This document shows, piece by piece, positions 52,423 to 60,295 of a stretch of 64,000 nucleotides of DNA (positions are counted from its first letter, which is position 1; the number at the start of each line of letters is the position of its first letter). The DNA comes from Rossellomorea marisflavi (GTDB taxonomy: Bacteria; Bacillota; Bacilli; Bacillales; Bacillaceae_B), in NCBI RefSeq assembly GCF_022170785.1, contig NZ_CP081870.1, positions 1,228,001 to 1,292,000 on the forward strand. Direction: 5' to 3'. Both the position numbers and the translations under genes were made by a program. Below the pieces are notes generated by a model. That model did not search any database, was not told the DNA's origin, and was given only the letters and a program-made list of their open reading frames with translations.

Positions 52423-53058
52423 ATGCAACCTGTTGAAAAGTCGCCTCCCCCAGGGGGTGTGAAGGAGCAAAGGGACGGTCTCCTGCGTTACTGCCGCTTT
52501 CTGACGAAAAATCAGTGGGATGCAGACGAGATTGCACAGGAGTCTCTGGTCAGGGCGTTGGAACATTATCATCAAGAGGAGTGGACCCAGGCACTGCTGA
52601 AGCGTATCGCTTATTCCGTGTGGATTGATATAACCCGTAAGCGGCGATGGGAAACGGTGGAAGCTCCGTGTTATGAGGAGTCGTATCAGCTGTCCGGCTT
52701 TGAATGCGCCCACCTGCTCAGAAGTCTCACACCGAAGCAGACGGTCACCTTTGTCCTGAAAGAAGCCTTTCAGTTCCGGATTGCAGAGATTGCTTCCATA
52801 CTGAACATGAGTGAAACCGGGATCAAGGCGCTATTGAGTCGAGCAAGGAACAGACTGAAAAATCTACAGGACGATCCTGGCGTGGGGGAGCCGTCCGACA
52901 TTCAAAACCAACTGGATGCCATCCTGATCCGTACCCTTCGTGCACAGGATCCTGCCCTTCTTCTTCAGTTTATCCCGACGTTGCTTGCCCGTCAGTCGAC
53001 GGTCAGCGGGGAACGCCTGCATGTCCATTCCTCCCTCAACCTCTCCAACGCAGCATAA
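52423..53058 (+). CDS. Sigma-70 family RNA polymerase sigma factor
   Basis: 211 residues from ATG 52423, which has AAAGGAG upstream. Region 2 is [20 protein letters not shown], then [18 protein letters not shown]. Region 4 is [20 protein letters not shown], then [21 protein letters not shown] ~60-residue tail follows that contains no membrane helix or SnoaL domain. No anti-sigma gene is adjacent. Instead a ClpP-type protease gene starts 16 bp downstream, an unusual operon partner. How it is kept inactive is not visible. Confidence 0.85.
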   Translation: MQPVEKSPPPGGVKEQRDGLLRYCRFLTKNQWDADEIAQESLVRALEHYHQEEWTQALLKRIAYSVWIDITRKRRWETVEAPCYEESYQLSGFECAHLLRSLTPKQTVTFVLKEAFQFRIAEIASILNMSETGIKALLSRARNRLKNLQDDPGVGEPSDIQNQLDAILIRTLRAQDPALLLQFIPTLLARQSTVSGERLHVHSSLNLSNAA

Positions 53059-53074
53059 TGGAGGAGGAAACAAG

Positions 53075-53653
53075 ATGAATGCCATACCGTATGTGATTGA
53101 ACAATCGAGTACCGGGGAGCGCTCCTACGACATCTACTCGAGGCTGCTGAAGGACCGGATCATCATGGTAAGCGATGAGATCAACGATGCCATGGCCAAC
53201 AGCATCGTCGCTCAGCTCCTGTTCCTGGCGGCCGATGCCCCCGACAAGGATATCTCCCTATACATCAATAGCCCCGGTGGTTCAACTTCTGCAGGGTTTG
53301 CCATATTCGATACGATGGAGTACATTTCCCCGGATGTAAGGACCATTTGTACCGGCATGGCTGCGTCATTCGGTGCCATGCTTCTTCTAGCGGGTACCAA
53401 AGGAAAAAGGATGGCCCTGCCGAATAGTGAAATCATGATTCACCAGCCCCTTGGAGGAGCAAGGGGGCAGGCGACGGACCTTGAAATCTCCGCGAAACGG
53501 ATCGTGAAACTGCGTAAGCACATCAATGACATCATCGCGGTTAGGACCGGCAAGCCCTTGGAACAAGTCGAGATGGATACCGACCGGGACTACTTCATGA
53601 CGGCAGAGGAAGCACTGGAATATGGGATCATAGATCATATTATCAAAAAATAA
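53075..53653 (+). CDS. ClpP-family ATP-dependent protease proteolytic subunit (second-type ClpP)
   Basis: 192 residues. Catalytic Ser98 (GMAASFGA), His123 (MIHQPLGG) and Asp172 (TDRDYFM) are at the canonical ClpP positions, and the handle helix [15 protein letters not shown] is present. So it should be active and form a heptameric ring. GGAGGAGG lies before ATG 53075. Housekeeping clpP of Bacillus is a single-gene transcription unit with CtsR sites; this one follows a sigma factor gene and has none that I can see. It is probably an additional ClpP for special conditions, perhaps mixing with the main one. Confidence 0.92.
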   Translation: MNAIPYVIEQSSTGERSYDIYSRLLKDRIIMVSDEINDAMANSIVAQLLFLAADAPDKDISLYINSPGGSTSAGFAIFDTMEYISPDVRTICTGMAASFGAMLLLAGTKGKRMALPNSEIMIHQPLGGARGQATDLEISAKRIVKLRKHINDIIAVRTGKPLEQVEMDTDRDYFMTAEEALEYGIIDHIIKK

Positions 53654-53655
53654 GA

Positions 53656-53971
53656 GAAGGAGGCTGAGACAAACATGTTTTAGTCATAGTAAAACCCGAA
53701 TCATTTGCCTGCGAAAAAGCAAATGATTCGGGTTTTAAATTCGTTTAATGAACATTCAAATTACATCGTTTCCAGCGGTTGATCGGAGTGCAAGACGAAG
53801 ACTCCTGCGGGAAGAGTAGCTGATGTGAGACCCCGCAGGCTTGCCGAGGAGGCTCACGGGCTACCCGCGGAAAGCGAAGTCTTGCACGGAGATCATGAGC
53901 GGTATAAAGATCCTATACTTGTCGTGTTCGGCATTAAAGGGGCCTTTTTTAGTTTTGTCCCAGCCCCTTTT
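53656..53971. repeat. Dispersed inverted-repeat element, copy 2
   Basis: About 316 bp, ends AAGGAGGCTGAGACAAA and TTTTGTCCCAGCCCCTTTT (inverted). Internal hairpin with AAAACCCGAATCATTTGC and its complement (53689-53735), then the conserved core with GCAAGACGAAGACTCCTGCG, GTGAGACCCCGCAGGCTTGC and GCGGAAAGCGAAGTCTTGCA. The core is nearly identical to copy 1 at 20729-21030, whereas the hairpin arms differ in sequence but not in pairing. It follows the clpP stop directly and accounts for the 398-bp gap. Confidence 0.9.
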
Positions 53972-54051
53972 GAATTGGAGGATGTTTGCTTTCATTCTTC
54001 AGTTGCATCCTTTATGATGAGGGAAAATAGAGAAAAAGAGGGTTTGAAGTT

Positions 54052-55110
54052 ATGAAGCAGATCCATAGTGATATCATCCAGTTCAGGGGTACACATTTCG
54101 ACTTCGGGAAGTTTCAGGGAGAGAAGTTGAAGGACTCCCTGACGGTCCGGAACAGGGAGAATCAATGGAAAGTGAGAAAGCCGAGATTCGTGATCGATGA
54201 GCAAGAGGCAGAGGCGGCCATCAAACGATTTGCCCCCTATGTGTGGGAGGAGATCCTCGGTCTCCAGGAGGCACTTCAGTGGCCGATGGAATCCGTCCTG
54301 AGGGAGTTCGGCGGCTACAGGGTCCCCTATGGTAAATCCGGCTGCTCCATCATGACAGGCCATGACTACCTCATCCGTAACTATGATTATCACCCGAAAA
54401 CCTATGAGGGACGATATATGCTCTTCCAGCCGTCTGATGGAGGATATGCCATGATCGGTCCGAGCCAGCGTACGACAGGCCGCATGGATGGTATGAATGA
54501 GTGCGGGTTGGCCATCGGCTATAACTTTATGCATCGTAAGAATCCGGGACCGGGTTTCATCTGCTGTATGATCGGACGGTTGCTCCTTGAGTCATGCAGG
54601 GATGTAGGAGAAGCAGTCGCCATGCTGAGAGAAATCCCTCATCGGAATTCCTTCAGCTATGTTCTCCATGATGCCAGTGGGATGACGAAGATCGTGGAGG
54701 CTTCTCCCCGTGGGATCAAGGTAAGAGAAGACAACGCGTGTACGAACCACTTCGAAATCCAGGTAGAGGAGAACAGGAATCATCTTGGAGATTCAAAGCG
54801 AAGGCTTTCCATATTGAAAGAGCATCCGGGACTGGAGGCAAGGGAAGCTTTCCGCCTCATGAATGACCGTGATAAAGGGGTGTTCTCTGATCTTTATGGA
54901 AGCTGGGCGGGGACCATTCATACGTCCGCCTATTTCCCTGAAGAGGGCAAGGCCTGGTTTGTCCTAGGCGGTGATAAAGAGCCGGTCGAATTCAATTTTT
55001 CGGCTTGGCTCGAAGGAAAAGAGATCGAAGCAGAGAGGATCGAAGGGGAAGTAGACACCGAGATTCCATTCCTTCATATGGACGAAGGAGCAGATTGGTT
55101 TAAACGATGA
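54052..55110 (+). CDS. C45-family (acyl-CoA:6-APA acyltransferase-like) hydrolase
   Basis: 352 residues. The Ntn-type nucleophile is Cys in YGKSGCSIMTGH, followed by DYLIRNYDYHP, and later GLAIGYNFM and the NHF motif (ACTNHF). This is the C45/choloylglycine-like pattern; family members cut themselves to expose the Cys and hydrolyse linear amides such as N-acyl amino acids or penicillins. It starts MKQIHSDIIQFRGTHFDFGK with no signal peptide, so it is cytosolic. Substrate unknown. Confidence 0.85.
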   Translation: MKQIHSDIIQFRGTHFDFGKFQGEKLKDSLTVRNRENQWKVRKPRFVIDEQEAEAAIKRFAPYVWEEILGLQEALQWPMESVLREFGGYRVPYGKSGCSIMTGHDYLIRNYDYHPKTYEGRYMLFQPSDGGYAMIGPSQRTTGRMDGMNECGLAIGYNFMHRKNPGPGFICCMIGRLLLESCRDVGEAVAMLREIPHRNSFSYVLHDASGMTKIVEASPRGIKVREDNACTNHFEIQVEENRNHLGDSKRRLSILKEHPGLEAREAFRLMNDRDKGVFSDLYGSWAGTIHTSAYFPEEGKAWFVLGGDKEPVEFNFSAWLEGKEIEAERIEGEVDTEIPFLHMDEGADWFKR

Positions 55111-55117
55111 AAAGACA

Positions 55118-55148
55118 AGCCCGCCTGGGTATTTAGGCGGGCTATTTA
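55118..55148 (+). terminator. Terminator of the C45 hydrolase gene
   Basis: AGCCCGCCT / AGGCGGGCT stem with a 7-nt loop, then ATTTATA. Confidence 0.78.
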
Positions 55149-55356
55149 TATGGAATCATCCTTTGAATAAACCTCCTTACAAGGATGAAAATACTAAATA
55201 TAGAGTTCATAAGACCTATTTTCATTTTCTGATATTACCTTTTCTTTAGTTCCTTTTAACAAATTTACGGAATTTAGCAAGAGTGACAAAATAGGCACAT
55301 AGCTTTTAAATCCCTTCTCAGTATAATATAACTAGGAACAACTCGGAGGGATGCAG

Positions 55357-55914
55357 ATGGAGCACAAAAAGAGAACTTGGCTTGGCAGGATGCGGAAGGT
55401 TAAGGGCTTAAGCCAGGATGAAGTCGCCAAACTCGTACATATTGACAGATCTTACTATTCGAAGATCGAGAATGGCTTGAGAGCTCCTAGTGAAAAGCTG
55501 GCAGAAGACCTCGCTGACCTGCTTGGTTTCCACTATTCTGTATTCGGTATGGAAAAGAGTCCGTTCTTTTTTGCTTTGCGGCATTCGAAGGTGGTATTGG
55601 CCCACTTTGACCTGAATCTTCGCTATACATGGCTTTTTAATCCCCACGCAGATTTTGATCCTGTTCTTGCTGTCGGGAGGACGGATGTGGAGATGGATAA
55701 AGGCAGCGGTTCCGAGGAGCTCATGCAAATGAAGCAGGAAGTAATCAGCCGTCGCCAGACCATGAGCAAGAAGATCGTGTTTACCCTTTCCGACGGCGAC
55801 GCAGCCTATGATGTAACCTGTCACCCACTGTTCAACGCCAGGGGCGTCCTGATAGGAGGAAGCACGGCAGCCATTCGGGTACCGGTGTGTGAATTACCAA
55901 AGGTTCATTCATGA
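55357..55914 (+). CDS. XRE-family regulator fused to a PAS-like domain
   Basis: 185 residues from ATG 55357, six bases after GGAGGG. Residues 1-65 form an XRE helix-turn-helix (LGRMRKVKGLSQDEVAKLVH, then IDRSYYSKIENGLRAPSEKL). From ~75 a PAS-type sensor follows (VLAHFDLNLRYTWLFNPHAD, FDPVLAVGRTDVEM, then VTCHPLFNARGVLIGGSTAA) very like PAS modules of histidine kinases. DNA-binding XRE plus PAS is an uncommon fusion. It is 25 bp upstream of a kinase that lacks a PAS domain, so the two may share one sensing pathway. TATAAT at 55322-55327. Confidence 0.85.
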   Translation: MEHKKRTWLGRMRKVKGLSQDEVAKLVHIDRSYYSKIENGLRAPSEKLAEDLADLLGFHYSVFGMEKSPFFFALRHSKVVLAHFDLNLRYTWLFNPHADFDPVLAVGRTDVEMDKGSGSEELMQMKQEVISRRQTMSKKIVFTLSDGDAAYDVTCHPLFNARGVLIGGSTAAIRVPVCELPKVHS

Positions 55915-55939
55915 CAGAAGATCAGGATGGGGGGATACG

Positions 55940-57181
55940 ATGTATCCGGAAGCCTTGACGTTACTTTTACTGGATTTTCTATTCATCATTACCGGATTGC
56001 TCTTCTTTGCGTTGTATTATGATATGAAGAAGAAATTCCCTTCCAGGGTCTGTGCCCTTATGGTGGCGATACCTGTCATTCTCTTATGCATGTTGTTCAG
56101 CTATGAGATCACAGAAGGTGTCTATGCAGATTTAAGAAGGATTCCTTTCTTTCTGGCTAGCCTTTACTTCGGTCCCCTCGTATCCATCATTTTGGTCGCG
56201 GTCATCGTCCTGTTTCGATTCCTTTTCATCGGTCCGGACCTCATCCATCTGGTGATCTTCAATTATCTACTTGCGTTCCTGGTGATTGCCATGATCAGTA
56301 AAAGATTCGCTCAGTATTCGTTGAAGTGGAAACTGGTGATCATGATTATCCTATGTACCTATATGTCGCTTTTCAATCTATCATTTGGCGAGATGTATGA
56401 CCCGAAGACTAAATTCGCGGAATACATGCTTCTTCTAATCGTTCCTTTGGCCGCTTCGATCATTGCCATATTATGTGCCGAAATGATCCGGAACCTCATC
56501 ATGTTGAAACGGAAGGAACAGCAATTGGATAAGCTGAATATGGTTGGGCAGCTCGCAGCAAGTATTTCCCATGAAGTCCGCAATCCACTGACTTCTTCCA
56601 AAGGATTTCTTCAATTGATCAGGGAAGAGAAGGACATAGAATTGCAGCGGCAGTTCATTGAACTGTCACTTGTTGGCATCGAACAGGCAACAGGTGTCAT
56701 TGAGGATTATCTTACCTTTACGGATTCCATGCCGGATGAGCCTGTAGCGATCGACGTCAGATTAGCGATCATGGAAGTTGCAAAAGATCTCGAGGCATTT
56801 TCACTGGAGCAGAAAGTAAAGGTGAACCTGGTATTGGAGGAAGGCGTGCTGGTCAGGGGACAACCGCGCAGTTTCAGTCAATGCATGATGAATATGATGC
56901 GGAATTCAATTGATTCCATGCCTGCTGGAGGGACCCTGACGGTGAAGGTCGAAAAGAAGGAGAAAGTGATTATATCGATCTGCGACACGGGAGTGGGCAT
57001 GACTAAGGATCAAATCAGGCGATTCGGGGAGCCCTTTTTTACCATCAAGGATGAGTCCACAGGGCTCGGGGTCATGGCGGCCCACATCATCGTCCATGCC
57101 ATGCAAGGGAATATCACCGTTAAAAGCGAACCGAACAAAGGAACGACCATTTATATCGAATTGAATCATGGAATTGCATGA
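55940..57181 (+). CDS. Sensor histidine kinase, KinB-like (sporulation kinase type)
   Basis: 413 residues from ATG 55940, after GGGGGGA. Six membrane helices in the first ~190 residues (5TM/LytS-like sensor with short loops), HisKA box QLAASISHEVRNPLTSSKGF, then LQLIREE, and HATPase motifs NMMRNSIDSM, DTGVGM and TGLGVMAAHII. This plan and the H-box sequence are those of KinB, which feeds the sporulation phosphorelay; no response regulator is adjacent, as for orphan sporulation kinases. It forms a two-gene unit with the XRE-PAS protein. Confidence 0.88.
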   Translation: MYPEALTLLLLDFLFIITGLLFFALYYDMKKKFPSRVCALMVAIPVILLCMLFSYEITEGVYADLRRIPFFLASLYFGPLVSIILVAVIVLFRFLFIGPDLIHLVIFNYLLAFLVIAMISKRFAQYSLKWKLVIMIILCTYMSLFNLSFGEMYDPKTKFAEYMLLLIVPLAASIIAILCAEMIRNLIMLKRKEQQLDKLNMVGQLAASISHEVRNPLTSSKGFLQLIREEKDIELQRQFIELSLVGIEQATGVIEDYLTFTDSMPDEPVAIDVRLAIMEVAKDLEAFSLEQKVKVNLVLEEGVLVRGQPRSFSQCMMNMMRNSIDSMPAGGTLTVKVEKKEKVIISICDTGVGMTKDQIRRFGEPFFTIKDESTGLGVMAAHIIVHAMQGNITVKSEPNKGTTIYIELNHGIA

Positions 57182-57183
57182 AG

Positions 57184-57210
57184 AAAGCCGGCGGATGCCG
57201 GCTTTTATTT
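57184..57210 (+). terminator. Terminator of the kinase gene
   Basis: AAAGCCGGC / GCCGGCTTT stem with a 4-nt loop, then TTATTTAT. Confidence 0.8.
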
Positions 57211-57217
57211 ATGTTCT

Positions 57218-57892
57218 TTATACAAATTTGACGATATCTTCAAACGGACGGCGGGTTTTTTCTGCCGGATCCTTCACGCGGAATCCGAATGCCACCATGA
57301 CGGAGATGCTGAAGCTGCCATCTTCCAGAAGTCCCTCTTCTTCAAGGAGCTTGTTCATCTTTTCGATGTGGAAGCCTTCAATCGGACAAGAATCCACTCC
57401 GATTTCGGCTGCAGCCGTCATCATATTGCCAAGTGCAAGATAGGTTTGTTTGCCTGCCCAGTCGTAAAGCGGGCGATCACCATCAAGAAGGTTGAAGTCT
57501 TCTTTCTGGAACTCTTCGATCCGGCTCAGATACTTTTGAAGGTGCTCATCTGGCATATGCTTCACTTCTTTGAAGTGCTGCTGGAGATAGTCAGCATCGT
57601 AGCGGGTATCTTTTTTTGTCCGGGCGAGCAGGATCACGAAGTGGCTCGCATCAGGAAGTTTTCCGTATGCTCCCCATGCTGCATCCTTGATCTTTTGACG
57701 GAGCTCTTCGCTTTGGATCACGAGGAAGCGCCATGGCTCAAAACCGAATGAAGAGGGAGAAAGCCTACCGACTTCCATGATGAATCGGAAATCGTCATCG
57801 GAAACTTTCTTCTCAGGATCGAATTCTTTCGTCGCATGTCTGTCCAGATGGGCAGCGAGTATTTCATGTTTGCGTTGTTCTTTGTTTTGCAC
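57218..57892 (-). CDS. NAD(P)H-dependent nitroreductase-type oxidoreductase
   Basis: 224 residues from GTG 57892, with AGGAG 8 bp upstream; the GTG at 57901 lies inside that site. The FMN-binding set is RHATKEFDPEK, GRLSPSSFGFEPWRF near the start, QTYLALGNMMTAAAEIGVDS mid-way and VMVAFGFR at the end. It is closest to the YfkO/NfsB branch that reduces nitro compounds and quinones. Monocistronic. Confidence 0.9.
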   Translation of the reverse strand: MQNKEQRKHEILAAHLDRHATKEFDPEKKVSDDDFRFIMEVGRLSPSSFGFEPWRFLVIQSEELRQKIKDAAWGAYGKLPDASHFVILLARTKKDTRYDADYLQQHFKEVKHMPDEHLQKYLSRIEEFQKEDFNLLDGDRPLYDWAGKQTYLALGNMMTAAAEIGVDSCPIEGFHIEKMNKLLEEEGLLEDGSFSISVMVAFGFRVKDPAEKTRRPFEDIVKFV

Positions 57893-58057
57893 TGCGATCA
57901 CTCCTATCCATTTGTTTATAACACATTCACCCTACCACATGCGGGCGGGAAGTTCATGTATTTAGTATGGCGGAGGTGCGGGATTCCATTCTTTTGAAGA
58001 GGATTCATGTATAATGGACCTAATTCGAGGGCCTTCTAGCCCCCTAGGGAGATTCTT

Positions 58058-58675
58058 ATGAAAACAGATTATGACCGCCTGCTCCACATCGAGACAGGTA
58101 AACGACAAATGGGCTTTCACCGGTCCTTTCACTATCATCGATATGAACCGACACCATATGAGGCGCTGGATGAGTTTTGTGAGCAGTATCCTTTCTCCAG
58201 ATCTGACCGGGTGGTGGATTATGGATGCGGCAAGGGACGCTTGAACTTTTATCTTCATCACAGGTTCAAATGCACGACCATCGGAATTGAAATGAACAGG
58301 GAATTTTACCGGGATGCCATGGTGAACTTGGATCATTATCTCCGCCATGCCGGAATCCGGAGGAATAACGTCCATTTCAAGGAGTGCCTGGCAGAGGAAT
58401 ATGTCATCCACCCACAGGATAATCGCTTTTATTTTTTCAACCCGTTTTCAGTCCAGATCTTCATGAGCGTCATCAATAACATTCTTCATTCGGTAGAAGA
58501 GTACCCGAGGGACGTGGAGATCATCCTGTATTACAGCTCCGATGATTATATTCACTATATGGAAGAGCATCCACTTTTCCGTCTGAAAGCAGAAGTGGAC
58601 CTGACCGGGGAATTTGCCGAGAATCCATATGAGAAGTTTAGGGTGTACGAGCTATTTTATGGTGGGGAAAGGTGA
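58058..58675 (+). CDS. SAM-dependent methyltransferase
   Basis: 205 residues. Rossmann methyltransferase motif I is RVVDYGCGKGRLNFYL, the acidic residue follows in TIGIEMN, and a motif IV-like NRFYFFNPFS is present. The N-terminal YEPTPYEALDEF suits a small family of Bacillus enzymes with unknown substrate. AGGGAG precedes the ATG. A TATAAT at about 58010 may be its -10 box. Confidence 0.87.
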   Translation: MKTDYDRLLHIETGKRQMGFHRSFHYHRYEPTPYEALDEFCEQYPFSRSDRVVDYGCGKGRLNFYLHHRFKCTTIGIEMNREFYRDAMVNLDHYLRHAGIRRNNVHFKECLAEEYVIHPQDNRFYFFNPFSVQIFMSVINNILHSVEEYPRDVEIILYYSSDDYIHYMEEHPLFRLKAEVDLTGEFAENPYEKFRVYELFYGGER

Positions 58676-58702
58676 ATGGGATTTCTATATTTTCCATTTT
58701 TG

Positions 58703-58728
58703 TGAAACTTTTAATCGCGCCATGCGTA
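58703..58728 (+). promoter_or_regulatory. SigW-type ECF promoter
   Basis: TGAAAC (58703-58708), 16 bp, CGTA (58725-58728): a full match to the ECF sigma-W consensus, 42 bp before the small membrane protein gene. Confidence 0.65.
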
Positions 58729-58770
58729 CAGTCTAGTAGAAAGCAGACGCTTTCATGAGGAGGATGGGGC

Positions 58771-58932
58771 ATGTACAAATGGGTGTGGGCGAGCTTTTTG
58801 ATTGTGATCTTGGTGACCATCGGTCTTTGGATGACAAAAGGAGCGGAGTCTGCCATTCTGCTTCTCTCGGGATATGGTCTTGTTTTCTTCTTTCTTGTGT
58901 ATTTCATGTTCCCGAAGTCGAAGAAGCAGTAG
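58771..58932 (+). CDS. 53-residue membrane protein, SigW-type regulon candidate
   Basis: AGGAGG at 58759-58764 precedes ATG 58771. The product has two membrane helices (WASFLIVILVTIGLW and ILLLSGYGLVFFFLVYFMF) with a short turn (MTKGAESA) and a basic tail (PKSKKQ). No family recognised. The good ribosome site, the ECF promoter and the terminator directly behind make it a convincing gene. Small membrane proteins are common in the SigW envelope-stress regulon. Confidence 0.8.
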   Translation: MYKWVWASFLIVILVTIGLWMTKGAESAILLLSGYGLVFFFLVYFMFPKSKKQ

Positions 58933-58944
58933 GTTGGAGAAAGG

Positions 58945-58986
58945 AAGAAGGATGATCCTCCATGGAGGATCATCCTTCTTTTTTAT
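58945..58986. terminator. Bidirectional terminator overlapping the glcF stop codon
   Basis: Seventeen-bp perfect stem (AAGAAGGATGATCCTCC and complement) around a 2-nt loop, T/A runs at both sides. The glcF TGA lies within its right arm. Confidence 0.9.
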
Positions 58987-60295
58987 TGTAGATAGCTTCG
59001 AGGAGGAAGTCGACGATATGGACGGCCCGTACGGTGTTCGACAGCCCTTCACGTTCGATTCCTAGTTTCATCTGAAGCAGGCAGCCTGGATTCGAGGTGA
59101 TGATGGTCACGGCCCCTGTGTCCTTTGCATGCTGCATTTTTGTATCTAGGATTTTCATCGACATGTCCGACTCGACAATATTATAAATGCCTGCAGAACC
59201 ACAGCAGTGGTCGGCCTGCTTCATCTCGCGGTACTCGGCACCAGATACAGCCTGAAGGAGCATGCGGGGCTCGAGGAACGTTTTCTGTACGTTCCTGAGG
59301 TGACAGGAATCCTGGTACGTAATGATCTGGGGAGCTACCTCCAAATCGTTGCGGTGGAATCCAAGTTCGACAAGGATGGATGAAACATCCTTGATTTTAG
59401 CAGTAAAACGCTCTGCCCGCCCCTTCCATTCCGGGTCATCTTTCAATAGATGGTCATAGTCCACAAGGAAGGCACCGCATCCCCCTGCGTTTGTGATGAT
59501 GTAATCGGCTTCACAATCTTCAAATGCTGAGATGTTTTCTTTGGCAAGCTTTTTCGCTCCGTCCTTCTCTCCGCTGTGACCATGAAGGGCTCCACAGCAT
59601 GTTTGGGCTTGAGGAATGACAATTTCACACCCGGCCTGTTGGAGGAGGGTTGTCGTTGCGTTGTTGGTGCTGAGAAACAGCGTATCCATGAGACACCCGC
59701 TGAAGAAGGCGACTTTTTTCTTTTTGGTGCCTGCAGGCTCCAAGTGACGCGGACGATGGGTCATATCACCGCGTCTTGGCACCTTGGGCAGGACCTTTTC
59801 CATCGTCGCCAAGTGATCAGGCAGGATGTTCAGGAGTCCCGATGCCCTAACGGCTTTCTGGATTCCTGAACGCTGATAAAAGCCGAGCAGGGAAGTGGCA
59901 GTCCGCATCCTGTCAGGGTGGGGGAACAGACCGGAAAATACCGTCTTTCTCACGACTTTCTCTCGGATGGAGTGCTTTTTGTTTTTGTTGATGATGTCCC
60001 TTGCTTCTTCCAGAAGATGCCCGTACTTCACACCGGAAGGACAGACGGGCTCGCAGGCTCGGCAGCCCAGGCATAGATCGAGTGAACGCTCTACATCTTC
60101 GTCCGGTTCGATGACCCCATCGACGACGGCTTTCATCAGGGCAATCCTGCCGCGGGGAGAGTGTGATTCCTTGAATCCCGATTCGATGTAGGTCGGGCAG
60201 GAGGGCAGGCAAAATCCGCATCTCATACAGTTAAGAAGCTCATCCTCATCCATCCGTTCCTTGAATTCTTGCTGCATCTTCGTTCGTTCACTCAT
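58970..60295 (-). CDS. glcF: Glycolate oxidase iron-sulfur subunit
   Basis: 441 residues. Two 4Fe-4S motifs sit near the N-terminus (CMRCGFCLPSCPTY, then CLGCRACEPVCPSG). Two Cys-rich CCG domains follow (GCLMDTLF with QTCCGALHGHSG, and DSCHLRN with ADHCCGSAGIYN). It passes electrons from the FAD subunit GlcD to the membrane pool during oxidation of glycolate. Its start overlaps the glcD stop (ATGA). No third subunit GlcE is present, as usual in Bacillus. Confidence 0.94.
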   Translation of the reverse strand: MSERTKMQQEFKERMDEDELLNCMRCGFCLPSCPTYIESGFKESHSPRGRIALMKAVVDGVIEPDEDVERSLDLCLGCRACEPVCPSGVKYGHLLEEARDIINKNKKHSIREKVVRKTVFSGLFPHPDRMRTATSLLGFYQRSGIQKAVRASGLLNILPDHLATMEKVLPKVPRRGDMTHRPRHLEPAGTKKKKVAFFSGCLMDTLFLSTNNATTTLLQQAGCEIVIPQAQTCCGALHGHSGEKDGAKKLAKENISAFEDCEADYIITNAGGCGAFLVDYDHLLKDDPEWKGRAERFTAKIKDVSSILVELGFHRNDLEVAPQIITYQDSCHLRNVQKTFLEPRMLLQAVSGAEYREMKQADHCCGSAGIYNIVESDMSMKILDTKMQHAKDTGAVTIITSNPGCLLQMKLGIEREGLSNTVRAVHIVDFLLEAIYNKKEG

